A stretch of DNA of 46,706 nucleotides, taken from contig JAZQNO010000011.1 in assembly GCA_045627385.1 (NCBI GenBank), positions 1 to 46,706 of the forward strand, read 5' to 3'. The notes under the pieces were generated by a model. It was not told where the DNA came from. It saw only the letters and a list, made by a program, of their open reading frames with translations, and ran no database searches. Positions 24,204 through 33,734 of this stretch are shown one piece after another (position 1 is the first letter of the stretch; each line of letters starts with the position of its first letter). Both the position numbers and the translations under genes were made by a program. The DNA is from UBA1757 sp045627385. GTDB lineage: Bacteria > Bacteroidota > Bacteroidia > Bacteroidales > UBA1402.

Positions 24204-25532
24204 CTATTTCTTAGCCGCAGGCGCTTTGGGTTTGGCGTCCGAGGCTTTCTGCAGGCGTTTCAATTCCTTTTCCAGCTTGCCGATCTGCTTTTCCTGATTG
24301 CGGATGGTAATCTGCAGGGAATTGAGCTCTTCGTTGTCGACTGTTTCCGGGAACTGGGCCTCCACGCGGTCCAGGAAATCGCTCAACACATTCATGTAGT
24401 TGGTGAAGGCATCGAAAGGCGAATCGAAAGGACTGAACACATTGTAAACGCCGCCGTCGGTCATACGTTTGGTGCTCATATAGTAGAAATGGTCGCTGGT
24501 CTGCAGATACTGCCAGTCCTGCAGCAAGCGATGGTCGCGGCAGAGGTGCACACGTTCGGCCACACTGTAGAGTTTACGCAGGGCTTCCATCTGCAGGTCG
24601 TTGCCCATCCATGCACTCAGGTCGTTTTCTTCATCGGCCCACGAAATGGGATTGGGAATGCTGATGGGGCCCACCGCCTTCAGTTTTTTGGACACTTCCG
24701 ACGGCGTCAGGAACTCGATCCCGCGGTCAAAGGCAAACAGCGGCAATGCCTTGAAAAATTCGAAGATGCCCGATTCGCGCGGCTGAAGATTGCCGAAAGT
24801 CTCGTAATTCATAAACAGATTCACCACTTGCTCGCTGTCGGGCGTTTTGGAAATCCAGTCGATGAACTTGTCCGCGGTGAGCGGATATTCGCTCCAGTTG
24901 TAGTTGGAAAAACGGAACGAAATGTCGTCGCTGAGCTTGTTGTTGCGGAGAAGTACCTTGAGATTTGGACAAGTGGCACTCTGATAGACGAAATTGGGGC
25001 TCTTCCAGCCTAACACATTCTTGGCGCCGTTGGTGACAACGGTCTTGTAGCCAAGGCTGTAAATTATATCGCCAATCTCATCCGAATAAATCAGTTCGGT
25101 GTTTCTGAAAGTGGTCGGTCTCTTGCCGAACAGACGCTCGATATGCTGACGGTGCTGCTGCACCTGGCGGCGGAATTCTTCTTCATCGAGAATGCTCGAC
25201 AACGAATGCGAGGAAGTCTCCGTGAGGAATTCCACACATCCGGTCTTGGCCAGTTCCTGAAAACTTTCAATCACCTCGGGTGCATACTGTTCCAACTGGT
25301 CGAGCGCTACACCAGAGATGGAGAACGATACTTTAAACTTGCCTTTGGTCGCCTTTATCAGTTCCAAAATCGTCTGATTGGCAGGCAAAAAAGAGCTTGC
25401 AGCCACTTTCTGCATGATTTGCTCATTGGTAAAGTCGTCATAATAGTAATGATCCGCACCGATATCGAAAAAACGGTACCTTTTGAGACGGAAAGGCTGA
25501 TGAATCTGGAAATAGAAACAAATTGACTTCAT
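24204..25532 (-). CDS. GH57 alpha-amylase/glucanotransferase-type protein
   Basis: This 442-residue protein of glycoside hydrolase family 57 has the N-terminal FYFQIHQPFRL motif (region 1), TGCVEFLTETSSHSL (nucleophile region) and NLFMNYETFG (region 4). In relatives I know, region 4 reads DYETFG with a catalytic Asp, and here it is Asn242. A Lys-rich coiled coil and KAPAAKK tail end the protein. It is last in a debranching enzyme-GT4-GH57 operon and is probably cytosolic, acting on glycogen or maltodextrins. Activity is uncertain because of the Asn. Confidence 0.88.
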   Translation of the reverse strand: MKSICFYFQIHQPFRLKRYRFFDIGADHYYYDDFTNEQIMQKVAASSFLPANQTILELIKATKGKFKVSFSISGVALDQLEQYAPEVIESFQELAKTGCVEFLTETSSHSLSSILDEEEFRRQVQQHRQHIERLFGKRPTTFRNTELIYSDEIGDIIYSLGYKTVVTNGAKNVLGWKSPNFVYQSATCPNLKVLLRNNKLSDDISFRFSNYNWSEYPLTADKFIDWISKTPDSEQVVNLFMNYETFGNLQPRESGIFEFFKALPLFAFDRGIEFLTPSEVSKKLKAVGPISIPNPISWADEENDLSAWMGNDLQMEALRKLYSVAERVHLCRDHRLLQDWQYLQTSDHFYYMSTKRMTDGGVYNVFSPFDSPFDAFTNYMNVLSDFLDRVEAQFPETVDNEELNSLQITIRNQEKQIGKLEKELKRLQKASDAKPKAPAAKK

Positions 25533-25554
25533 GACTGTATATTTTTTCTGATTG

Positions 25555-26817
25555 TTATCTACCTAAAACCATATCGTATATATGGCGCACCTTCTGCCCG
25601 GCATATTCCCACTTTATCTCATCCACCTCTCGCTTACCCTCCACACGCAGATGCTCGTACATGGCCGGATAGGTGATGATGGAATAGATGGCGTCGGCCA
25701 TGGCCTCGATGTCCCAATAGTCGGTCTTGATGACATTGTTGAGGATTTCGGCGCAACCCGACTGCTTGGAAATGATGGAGGGCACACCCACCTGCATGGC
25801 TTCCAGAGGCGAAATGCCGAAAGGTTCGCTCACCGAAGGCATGATGTAGACATCGCTCGACTTGAGCATGCGGTACACCTCGATGCCCTTTTGGAATCCG
25901 GGGAAGAAAAACTTGTCGGCAATGCCGCGTTTGGCGGCCAGACTGATCATCGCGTTCATCATGTCGCCACTGCCCGCCATGACGAAACGCACATTCTTGG
26001 TTTTCTGAAGCACGCGGGCAGCGGCCTCGACAAAGTACTCGGGACCTTTCTGCATGGTAATGCGGCCCAGGAAGGTCACCACCTTCTCACCGATGTTGCG
26101 CACGGGCTCCAATTCTTCAATCTGCTTGCTCACAGGCTCGACGGCATTGTGCACGGTAGAGACCTTGCGCGGATCCTGATGATATTTCTCGATGACCGTC
26201 TGACGGGTCAGATTGCTCACACACATGATATGGTCGGCGTTGTCCATACCGTCCTTCTCGATGCGGTACACATCGGGGTTCACATTGCCGCGGCTGCGGT
26301 CGAAATCGGTGGCGTGCACATGGATGACCAGCGGTTTGCCGCTCACCTGCTTGGCATGGATGCCGGCCGGATAGGTGAGCCAGTCGTGCGAGTGGATGAT
26401 GTCGAACTGCTCAGTCCGGGCAATCACGCCGGCACAGATGGAATAGTTGTTGATCTCCTCCAGCAGATTGTCGGGGTAACGGCCCGAAAACTCAATACAG
26501 CCCAGATCGTTGGTATAGAGATAGCGGAAATCGGCATAGATATGGTCGCGCAGGTCGTAGTATTTCTGCGGATCCATATAGTTCCCGAATCGGCTCTGCA
26601 GATGCTCCCAGCTGACATCGCGCCAAACGACGGGCGTGTTGCAGGCGCCGATGATTTTCAAAAAACTCTGGTCTTCGTCACCCACCGGTTTGGGAATGAC
26701 GAAGGTGATTTCCATATCCGGCTGTTTGGCCATGCCTTTGGTCAGGCCGAAACTGGCCGTGCCGAGTCCTCCCAGAATATGGGGCGGGAACTCCCATCCG
26801 AACATCAAAGCTTTCAT
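25555..26817 (-). CDS. GT4 glycosyltransferase, glycogen-synthase-like
   Basis: This 420-residue GT-B enzyme has the donor-site GGLG motif near the N-terminus (FGWEFPPHILGGLGTASFG) and HSHDWLTYPAG in the N-domain. In the C-domain SVSEPFGISPLEAMQVGVPS carries the E-x7-E nucleotide-binding pattern. It starts 3 bases after the debranching enzyme stop and precedes GH57, so it is the likely chain-elongating enzyme of an alpha-glucan operon. It is GT4-like rather than classical GlgA (GT5). The donor (ADP- or UDP-glucose) cannot be told from sequence. Confidence 0.87.
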   Translation of the reverse strand: MKALMFGWEFPPHILGGLGTASFGLTKGMAKQPDMEITFVIPKPVGDEDQSFLKIIGACNTPVVWRDVSWEHLQSRFGNYMDPQKYYDLRDHIYADFRYLYTNDLGCIEFSGRYPDNLLEEINNYSICAGVIARTEQFDIIHSHDWLTYPAGIHAKQVSGKPLVIHVHATDFDRSRGNVNPDVYRIEKDGMDNADHIMCVSNLTRQTVIEKYHQDPRKVSTVHNAVEPVSKQIEELEPVRNIGEKVVTFLGRITMQKGPEYFVEAAARVLQKTKNVRFVMAGSGDMMNAMISLAAKRGIADKFFFPGFQKGIEVYRMLKSSDVYIMPSVSEPFGISPLEAMQVGVPSIISKQSGCAEILNNVIKTDYWDIEAMADAIYSIITYPAMYEHLRVEGKREVDEIKWEYAGQKVRHIYDMVLGR

Positions 26818-26820
26818 AGG

Positions 26821-28776
26821 CTATAGCGTATTTTGTTGGGACATTTTACTGATCATCTGCTTGACTCTGAGAATCTCTGCCACACTCATGGCAAAGGCGA
26901 TGCCTCCGCGTCCGCGATAAGGAGGATTGCCGTCGAACAGTTCCGAAATGGACGAGATGCCGCGGTCGGTCAAGTCTTCTTCAAAGCCGTAGATGAGGCG
27001 CTCGGCAAAGTTCAGTCCGCTGATACGGTAGAGTTTGAGATACGCCTCCAGATAGGCGCCCATGAGCCAGGGCCAGGCCGTGCCCTGATGATAAGCCCAG
27101 GTGCGGCGGTCTTCGGGGCCCTCGAAAATAGGATTGTATCCTATGCTCTTGGGGCTCAACGTGCGCAGGCCCTTGGGAGTGAGCAGTTCTTTGGTGACGA
27201 TGTCGAGCACCTGCTTCTTCTGCATCTTGTCCAGCGGCGAATAGTCGAGCGACACGGCGAATATTTGGTTCGGCCGGACGCTCCAATCGACGTAATCGCC
27301 CGAAACATAGTCGTAGAGGTAGCCGTATCCGTTGCGGAACACCTGCACGAAAAAAGTGCCGGCCTTGTTGGCCAGAGACGTATACTTGTCGTACACATAG
27401 TCGTTGCCCATTTCCTTGGCGATGTCGGCCACGAAACGCAGCGCATTGTACCAGAGCGCGTTGAACTCGACCAGATAGCCCGTGCGCGGCACCAGAGGTT
27501 TGCCGTACATCGTGCTGTTCATCCAGCTGACCGGATGGTCTTTTCCGTTGGAGAACACCAGGCCGTTGTCGTGGACAAACAGGTTGGGATGCTTGCTGTC
27601 GGCCAGAAAATCCATCACGTCGGTCAGAAGACGGCCGTATTTCTCGACGGTCTTCGCACGGCCCTGGTCTTTGTCGTACTGCTGTATGGCCCATACCATC
27701 CACAGCGGCACATCGGGCGCATCGATTTCGGTGATGTCGCAGTCGAGCGGCTTGCGTTCCATAAAATGGCGCATGCCTTTTTCGGCGGTCTTCATAATGG
27801 CTTCGAACAGGCCCGGATCGTCGGCCGAAAGCGTGCAGCCTGGCAGCGACACGAACATGTCGCGGGCGCGGCACTTGAACCAGGGATAACCGGCTATGAG
27901 GTAGCGCTGGCCGTCGCGCTGCTTGTTGTAGAACTGGTACGATGCGGCCTTGAGGCATTCCGTGAAACTGGTGCGGGGCTTGCGCTGCGCCTTTTCTTCT
28001 TCGAATATTTTTTCGAGTTTGTCAGACTCCACGGGCGAAAGGCCAGCCGAAAAGACAATGCTCTGCCCCTCGTGGATGGACATTTCGAAAGCGCCCGGCA
28101 CAAACTGGTCTTCCTGGAAATCGTAGCCACGCTCCTGCTCCTTGATGTATTCGATGTTGCGGTACCAGTCGGGTCGATAGGAAAACTCGTTCTTCACGGA
28201 GAACTGCATGAAGAGCTCGGGATATCCGGGATAGAGACGCATCTTGATGCCGTTGTCGACCGATTCGAACGACTTGTTCACGCGGTCGTTCTCGTGGCTG
28301 AGCATATTGGTGTCGCGGAAAGCCAGGAAGGGCTTGAAGCGCAAGGTCGTGGGCGAATTGGCCTCGAGCAGGGTGTATTTGATGAGGATTCTGTTTTCGA
28401 ACGACATGAAAATCTTCTCACGCGAGAGGATGACGCCGCCGACACGATAGATGGTGGTCGGGATGGAATCGCACTCGAACTGGCGCACGTATTTGTGGCC
28501 CTTGGGGCTGTAGTTGTCGCCCGGATATTTGTGTATACCCAGATTGAATTCCGCACCATGCTGAATAACCGTCGCATCCAGCGAAGAGATCATCACATGG
28601 TTCTTGCCGTCCAGTTCGGGCAGAGGCACCACCAGCAACCCGTTGTACTTTCTGGTATTGCAGTCCACAATGGTGGAATAGCTGTAGGCACCCGATTTGT
28701 TGGCCTGCAGCAGTTCCTTGTAGAGCGATTGCTGCAGATTCACCATCAGCGCTTTGTCAAACTTCAGGTAACTCAT
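26821..28776 (-). CDS. Glycogen debranching enzyme (amylo-alpha-1,6-glucosidase)
   Basis: This 651-residue bacterial debranching enzyme has an N-terminal beta domain (about 1-270) with NGLLVVPLPELDGKNHVMISSLDATV and a C-terminal alpha/alpha barrel (about 285-640, GH133 type). The barrel holds WFKCRARDMFVSLPG and TEIDAPDVPLWMVWAI, where catalytic acids are expected. It ends with GIAFAMSVAEILRV. The ATG at 28776 was preferred to one at 28830, since the -7 element (28797-28804) lies between. It is first in the operon with GT4 and GH57 and is likely involved in glycogen breakdown. Confidence 0.92.
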   Translation of the reverse strand: MSYLKFDKALMVNLQQSLYKELLQANKSGAYSYSTIVDCNTRKYNGLLVVPLPELDGKNHVMISSLDATVIQHGAEFNLGIHKYPGDNYSPKGHKYVRQFECDSIPTTIYRVGGVILSREKIFMSFENRILIKYTLLEANSPTTLRFKPFLAFRDTNMLSHENDRVNKSFESVDNGIKMRLYPGYPELFMQFSVKNEFSYRPDWYRNIEYIKEQERGYDFQEDQFVPGAFEMSIHEGQSIVFSAGLSPVESDKLEKIFEEEKAQRKPRTSFTECLKAASYQFYNKQRDGQRYLIAGYPWFKCRARDMFVSLPGCTLSADDPGLFEAIMKTAEKGMRHFMERKPLDCDITEIDAPDVPLWMVWAIQQYDKDQGRAKTVEKYGRLLTDVMDFLADSKHPNLFVHDNGLVFSNGKDHPVSWMNSTMYGKPLVPRTGYLVEFNALWYNALRFVADIAKEMGNDYVYDKYTSLANKAGTFFVQVFRNGYGYLYDYVSGDYVDWSVRPNQIFAVSLDYSPLDKMQKKQVLDIVTKELLTPKGLRTLSPKSIGYNPIFEGPEDRRTWAYHQGTAWPWLMGAYLEAYLKLYRISGLNFAERLIYGFEEDLTDRGISSISELFDGNPPYRGRGGIAFAMSVAEILRVKQMISKMSQQNTL

Positions 28777-28796
28777 TTTTTTATGTGTTAGGAATA

Positions 28797-28804
28797 CGAA
28801 AGTA
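28797..28804 (-). promoter_or_regulatory. -7 element of glycogen operon
   Basis: On the minus strand this reads TACTTTCG, one mismatch from consensus, 20 bases upstream of the ATG. GTTG lies at 28828-28825, 20 bases further up, as a weak -33 box. Confidence 0.5.
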
Positions 28805-28846
28805 GGGTTTTTTGCGTTATATCCCAACATAGGATGAAAATTTATT

Positions 28847-28854
28847 TACCTTTG
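28847..28854 (+). promoter_or_regulatory. -7 element of Wzz-topology gene
   Basis: TACCTTTG lies 16 bases before the ATG at 28871 and is divergent from the glycogen operon promoter. No TTTG is seen at -33. Confidence 0.6.
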
Positions 28855-28870
28855 TGCACAAATCTCACTT

Positions 28871-29827
28871 ATGGACAACAATAAAGAACTCAATTTTGTC
28901 GGCGTCTGCGCCGCCATCGGCAAATCCGTCGGCCGCTTCTGCACCTGGTGCCTGAAGGCTCTTGTCTGGAGTCTTCGCTTTCTCTACCGACGCAAATGGG
29001 CCGCACTCGCATTCCTGCTGGCCGGAGCCATCTGGGGCGTGTATTCCTACCGCAGCGACAACAGCTGCAAGGTCGGCTTTTACCTCACCTCACAGGCAGA
29101 GCAGGCCCGTCTCTGCATCGACCGCGTGAACGACCTCGACAGATATGTCCAGAACGGCAATCTGAATAAGGCCCTGCCTGTGGGAGAAGACATTGCCGCC
29201 CAGGTGAAGAAAATCGAAGCCTGCCATGTGGTGGACATGTGGCACGACGACATCATCGACAAGATCGACCGCAAAGGCGCCTATGCCTCCGACACCATCG
29301 TCAACCCCTGGAGCAAGAAATTCTTCTATGTAGAGCTGTCTTTGGATGACGAATCTGCAGCCGACACCATCTGCCGGGCCATCATCGGAAAACTCAGCCA
29401 AGATCCCATTCTCCACACCTATTGGGCCGAGCGCCAGAAGTTCATCCAGAGCTGGATGGACATGCTCGATAAGGAAATCGAGACGATGAGCGCTGTCGAA
29501 GAGAAGCTCTACAGTCTAGACAATCCGGCTCTTCCGGTGAATGTCTCCAACGGAAAGCTCACCCTTATCGGGGAAAACCGTGTCCAGGTGTTCTCGGTCG
29601 AAAAGAACCGCCTGCAGCGGTACAAGATGATTCATCTCGACGAGCTCACCTCGCTCAACCGAGGTGTCGTCACCTGCGACCTGCCCTTCGTCTACAACGG
29701 TCTGGAAAAATCACAGGCCGCGGAAATCGTCAAGGGCATGGTGCTGGGCCTGATCGTCTGTTTCGTGCTCTGCCTGCTCTTCGCCAACTGGAAACGCATC
29801 ATCGAATTCCTCCAAAAGGAAGCATGA
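28871..29827 (+). CDS. Two-TM protein with Wzz-like topology, function unknown
   Basis: This 318-residue protein has a TM helix at about 42-59 and another at about 289-307. The large middle part should be periplasmic and is helical (DRVNDLDRYVQNG, EKLYSLDNP). This is the topology of polysaccharide co-polymerases such as Wzz, but no clear Wzz motif is seen and there is no kinase domain. It stands alone between the glycogen operon and a strong terminator. A role in controlling glycan chain length is possible but unproven. Confidence 0.7.
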   Translation: MDNNKELNFVGVCAAIGKSVGRFCTWCLKALVWSLRFLYRRKWAALAFLLAGAIWGVYSYRSDNSCKVGFYLTSQAEQARLCIDRVNDLDRYVQNGNLNKALPVGEDIAAQVKKIEACHVVDMWHDDIIDKIDRKGAYASDTIVNPWSKKFFYVELSLDDESAADTICRAIIGKLSQDPILHTYWAERQKFIQSWMDMLDKEIETMSAVEEKLYSLDNPALPVNVSNGKLTLIGENRVQVFSVEKNRLQRYKMIHLDELTSLNRGVVTCDLPFVYNGLEKSQAAEIVKGMVLGLIVCFVLCLLFANWKRIIEFLQKEA

Positions 29828-29828
29828 A

Positions 29829-29853
29829 AAAAGGGTGGCCCGGCCACCCTTTT
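29829..29853. terminator. Bidirectional rho-independent terminator
   Basis: AAAAGGGTGGC (29829-29839) pairs with GCCACCCTTTT (29843-29853) around a 3-base loop. The 11-bp stem ends in T-runs in both directions, between two convergent genes. Confidence 0.85.
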
Positions 29854-29875
29854 CCATTCAATGCCTTTGCATCTG

Positions 29876-31624
29876 TCAGATGCCCATCGACTGTTTGATC
29901 TGCTCGATTTTGGCATCGGCAGCCGCCATGGCCTGAGCATATTCGGCCCGTGATGCCATCGGCGTGCGCACTTCCATGTAGAACTTGATCTTGGGTTCCG
30001 TTCCAGAGGGACGGACAGACACTTTCGTGCCATCGGCCGTGAAGTACTGCAGCACGTTGGAGGGTTCGGGCATATCGAGGTCCGCGACTTTTCCCGTAAC
30101 CGTATCGATGCTCTTGAGCGCCTTGAAATCCTTTATGAGGACCACGGGCGAACCGGCCAGTTCTTTCATCGGATTCGAACGGAAATTGTCCATCATGGCC
30201 TGAATTTCCTCGGATCCCGATTTGCCCTTGCGGACAATGGAAATGCCCTTTTCGCGGGAATAGCCGTACTCCAGATAGATGTCCAGCAGCATTTCGTAGA
30301 GACTCTTGCCCTGATCCTTGGCGTAGGCGAGCACCTCGGCCATGATGGCGGCAGCCGAAACGGCATCCTTGTCGCGGACAAAGTCTTCCACCAGAAAACC
30401 GTAGCTTTCCTCACCGCCACAAATGAACTGTTTCTTGCCTTCCTGCTGGAGCATGATGCCGGCAATCCACTTGAAGCCCGTATAGCAGTCGTAGATTTCC
30501 ACCCCATTGGCCCGGGCGATATCCTTGAGCAGTTCGGAAGTGACGATGGTCTTCACCATATACTGGTTGCCGTCGAGCTTGCCCAGTTCCTTCCAGCGCT
30601 TGAGCAGATAATTGGAGATGAGCAGCGCATTCTGGTTGCCGCTGACCAGGATCCATTCGCCCTTGTCGTCCTTGACGGCTATGCCCAGACGGTCGGCATC
30701 GGGATCGGAGGCCATCACGATGTCGGCATCCACCTCCTTGGCTTTGGCAATGGCCATTGACAGAGCGGCCGGTTCTTCCGGGTTGGGCGAAACCACCGTG
30801 GGAAAATCTCCGCTGACCACATTCTGTTCGGGCACGTCGATGATATTGGTAAAGCCCATCGTCCTGAGACAACGGGGAATCACCGTAATGCCAGTGCCGT
30901 GGATAGGCGTATAGACGATTTTGAGGTCGTTGTGACGGCGGATGACCTCGGGCGAAAGAGATACGCCCAGGATGCCGTCGATATAGGCCTTGTCGACATC
31001 TTCGCCGATGACGGTAATCAAGTCGGGATTGCCTTTGAAGCAGATATCCTTCACGCTTCTGATGGCAGCCACCTCGGCAATGATGTTGTGGTCATGCGGT
31101 GCGATTACCTGACCGCCATCCTGCCAATAGGCCTTGTAGCCGTTGTATTCCTTCGGGTTGTGCGAGGCCGTAAGGATGATGCCGCTCTGGCAGCCCAGAT
31201 GGCGGATAGCAAACGACATCTCAGGAGTGGGACGGAGATTTTCAAACAGATAGACATGAATGCCACTGGCCGAAAAGATGTCGGCGGAAATCTCCGCGAA
31301 CAGACGGCTGTTGTTGCGGCAATCGTGTCCGATGGCCACTTTGATTTCGGGGAGGTCGGCGAAATTCTTCTTCAGATAATTGGCCAGACCCTGCGTGGCG
31401 GCGCCCACCGTGTAGCGGTTCATACGGTTCGAACCCGAGCCCATGATGCCGCGCAGACCTCCTGTGCCGAATTCGAGGTCCTTATAGAAACTTTCAATCA
31501 GTTCGGTCTTGTCTTCGCTGTCGAGCATGCGTTGCACGTCGGCACGTGTCTCAGCATCGTATTCACTGCCCAGCCAGACTTTCGCCTTGGCGGTCACTTC
31601 CTGGAGCAAAAGGTCATTTTCCAT
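29876..31624 (-). CDS. Phosphoglucomutase/phosphomannomutase family protein
   Basis: This alpha-D-phosphohexomutase of 582 residues has the phosphoserine loop TASHNP (Ser154), the metal-binding DPDADRLGI, the sugar loop GGEESYGF and the C-terminal phosphate loop RPSGTEPKIKFY. Length and order match bacterial PgcA-type enzymes that interconvert glucose-1-P and glucose-6-P, feeding glycogen and cell-envelope sugars. The ATG at 31624 was chosen because MENDLLLQEV is the usual start for such proteins, and the longer frame overlaps the upstream M23 gene. It lies 11 bases after that gene. Confidence 0.93.
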   Translation of the reverse strand: MENDLLLQEVTAKAKVWLGSEYDAETRADVQRMLDSEDKTELIESFYKDLEFGTGGLRGIMGSGSNRMNRYTVGAATQGLANYLKKNFADLPEIKVAIGHDCRNNSRLFAEISADIFSASGIHVYLFENLRPTPEMSFAIRHLGCQSGIILTASHNPKEYNGYKAYWQDGGQVIAPHDHNIIAEVAAIRSVKDICFKGNPDLITVIGEDVDKAYIDGILGVSLSPEVIRRHNDLKIVYTPIHGTGITVIPRCLRTMGFTNIIDVPEQNVVSGDFPTVVSPNPEEPAALSMAIAKAKEVDADIVMASDPDADRLGIAVKDDKGEWILVSGNQNALLISNYLLKRWKELGKLDGNQYMVKTIVTSELLKDIARANGVEIYDCYTGFKWIAGIMLQQEGKKQFICGGEESYGFLVEDFVRDKDAVSAAAIMAEVLAYAKDQGKSLYEMLLDIYLEYGYSREKGISIVRKGKSGSEEIQAMMDNFRSNPMKELAGSPVVLIKDFKALKSIDTVTGKVADLDMPEPSNVLQYFTADGTKVSVRPSGTEPKIKFYMEVRTPMASRAEYAQAMAAADAKIEQIKQSMGI

Positions 31625-31635
31625 AATCAGATGTA

Positions 31636-33384
31636 TTAATAGTGAAACATATATTCGGCCTGCTTCTGATTTCCGCAGGCATCCCGCGCCATCACACACA
31701 GACGGTGTTCTCCACCTGTCGGCACGATGGAACGCTCATCCAGAGGAACCAGAAACGAATCGTTCTTGTAATCGTCTTCAGCCAACACCCAGCGGCCGTC
31801 TATCAGACAGCGGCAATCGGCCACTCCCGACTGGGCATCCTGTACAAGAATGCGAATTAAATCATTTTTCGCAGCATTTTCAATATGCGGGACGATTATT
31901 TTCGGCGGCAGGCTGTCGGCCAATACCGTAAACGAGCCGAACGAGGTCGACCTGACAGAGATGAAACCCTGTTCGTAGGTGCCGCCCACGTATTCCCATT
32001 TTCCTTTGTCGCCATATTGCGCAACATAGTAGCGAGAAGGGTCGCCCACCACATCTTCCGTGATGCGAAGAAGCATGGTGATTGGCCTGTGAAGGGGCAC
32101 TTCGCGGGTATGGACATCGTAGACGGGAGCATAGCTGCGCGGGGCTTCAGAGCTGGGCCGGAAAGGCTTTGGCGTACATCTGAAATCGATGGGCGAATAG
32201 AGCGAGCCGGGGCCGAGACTGACCTGCACGTCCCAACTGGAGTAATGTCCGCCGTATTCGGGATACATACGGATGGCACGCCGGCTGTCCGACACAACTG
32301 AAAACTCTGCCGTAGCCTCAGAGACAAACCGGCATTGCGGCCGTTCGCCCCTAAGGCGGAATTCCAGACGTGTCTGATTGCCGTGCCGGTCGGTGAGCGT
32401 GTACACCACTTCATAGCGACGCTCCTCGTCTATCTCCAAATAGCCGTCGCCGACCAGCTTGGGATAGACGTTCAGATAATTGCCCGGTTCGCGGAACGAT
32501 TTCATGAACCAGGTTTTGCCGCGCACCCACAGGCGGTAATCGGTCAGCGCGTTGATATAGCGGCTTTCGTCGAAGGAATAGCGGCTCAGGTCCTGGCTGA
32601 AGACCGTCTTTCCATCCACTTCGAGCTGCAAATGCTGGATGCCGTAGATGTTGCGGGTGTCCGTCATCCGGTCGTAGGCTTTCAGGCCCAGACCGACGCG
32701 GCCCCACACAGGGATTTCCAAGGAATCCGAAAACTGTTCGAACACACGCGGTTCGGGCATGTCGGAGTGAGCGAAATCGTACACAGCCAAAGCGTAAATC
32801 TGAGGTTTCTCGCGGTCAATCACCCTGTCGGCATACCAGAGCAGCGGGTCCATCGGTTCTTCGGTCTTAGTCTCGCGTATTTCAAAGTGGAGATGCGGAC
32901 CGCCAGAGCCGCCGGTATTGCCGCTTTCGGCCACCTTCTCTCCTCGCCCCACAGGGATTTCACCAGGCTGGAAATACAGCTGTTGGAAATACGATTGCGA
33001 CTCGTACTGAGCGGCTTTCAGGACCGAATCGATACGGGGCGCGAACTGGCTCAGATGTCCGTATACGGAGGTGTATCCGTTGGGATGGTCTATGTAGAGT
33101 GCCTTGCCGTATCCGTATCTGGTCACCGAGATGCGCGACACCCAACCTTCCTCCACCGCGTAGACGTTCTTGCCGATGACGCCTTGAGTCTTGAAATCCA
33201 AACCACTGTGGAAATGGTTGGCTCTGAGTTCGCCGAAGTTGGCGCTCAGCACTGGAGCGATGCGCATAGGCAGGTCGAACTGGGCGGCACGGATGGTGTC
33301 GCTGACTCGGAAAGGCGTCCTTGCAGATGCCAGGCAGACGGTCAGAAAAAGGAAGAGACAGGACAGCCGGCAACGAAGTCTCAT
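31636..33384 (-). CDS. M23 family metallopeptidase with large C-terminal region
   Basis: This exported LytM-type zinc peptidase or peptidoglycan-binding protein has 582 residues. A signal peptide (1-21) is followed by a LytM domain with zinc ligands in HFHSGLDF (His59, Asp63) and HLHFE (164-166). About 400 residues of beta-rich sequence follow without a motif I recognise, ending in a region like HRLCVMARDACGNQKQAEY. Its start overlaps the panD stop by 4 bases (ATGA), so it is translated with the pantothenate genes although its role is in the cell envelope. Confidence 0.9.
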   Translation of the reverse strand: MRLRCRLSCLFLFLTVCLASARTPFRVSDTIRAAQFDLPMRIAPVLSANFGELRANHFHSGLDFKTQGVIGKNVYAVEEGWVSRISVTRYGYGKALYIDHPNGYTSVYGHLSQFAPRIDSVLKAAQYESQSYFQQLYFQPGEIPVGRGEKVAESGNTGGSGGPHLHFEIRETKTEEPMDPLLWYADRVIDREKPQIYALAVYDFAHSDMPEPRVFEQFSDSLEIPVWGRVGLGLKAYDRMTDTRNIYGIQHLQLEVDGKTVFSQDLSRYSFDESRYINALTDYRLWVRGKTWFMKSFREPGNYLNVYPKLVGDGYLEIDEERRYEVVYTLTDRHGNQTRLEFRLRGERPQCRFVSEATAEFSVVSDSRRAIRMYPEYGGHYSSWDVQVSLGPGSLYSPIDFRCTPKPFRPSSEAPRSYAPVYDVHTREVPLHRPITMLLRITEDVVGDPSRYYVAQYGDKGKWEYVGGTYEQGFISVRSTSFGSFTVLADSLPPKIIVPHIENAAKNDLIRILVQDAQSGVADCRCLIDGRWVLAEDDYKNDSFLVPLDERSIVPTGGEHRLCVMARDACGNQKQAEYMFHY

Positions 33385-33734
33385 TTGCGAAGACGGTTGG
33401 TGGCTGTATCGGGAAATACGACTGTGGGCTGAAATCCTTTGGCTTCCTCGAAATCCATCGTCGCATAGGACAAGATGATGAGTATGTCGCCGGGGGCGGC
33501 TTTGCGGGCTGCCGCTCCGTTGAGACAGATGACACCGCTTCCGCGTTCGCCCTTGATAGCATAGGTCTCTAGGCGCTCACCATTGTTTTTGTTGAGCACA
33601 TGCACCTTTTCGTAAGGGATGATGTTGGCGGCTTCCATCAGTTCCTCATCGATGGTAATGCTGCCGACATAATTCAGATTGGCCTCCGTCACATGGACGA
33701 GATGTATCTTGGATTTGAGGATTTCTATCTGCAT
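33381..33734 (-). CDS. panD: Aspartate 1-decarboxylase
   Basis: This pyruvoyl enzyme makes beta-alanine from aspartate for pantothenate. The 117-residue proenzyme has the self-cleavage site Gly24-Ser25 (YVGSITID), followed by the usual NGERLETYAIKGERGSGVICLNGAAARKA core. It overlaps the end of panC by 10 bases, giving a compact panC-panD pair. A variant sequence ends the protein (PTVVFPDTATNRLRK). Confidence 0.95.
   Translation of the reverse strand: MQIEILKSKIHLVHVTEANLNYVGSITIDEELMEAANIIPYEKVHVLNKNNGERLETYAIKGERGSGVICLNGAAARKAAPGDILIILSYATMDFEEAKGFQPTVVFPDTATNRLRK

Noticed and set aside
22622..24214. A 530-codon plus-strand frame overlapping MBOAT copy 2
   Set aside because: It is Arg/His/Pro-rich without domains, while the other frame holds a complete MBOAT with the catalytic His.
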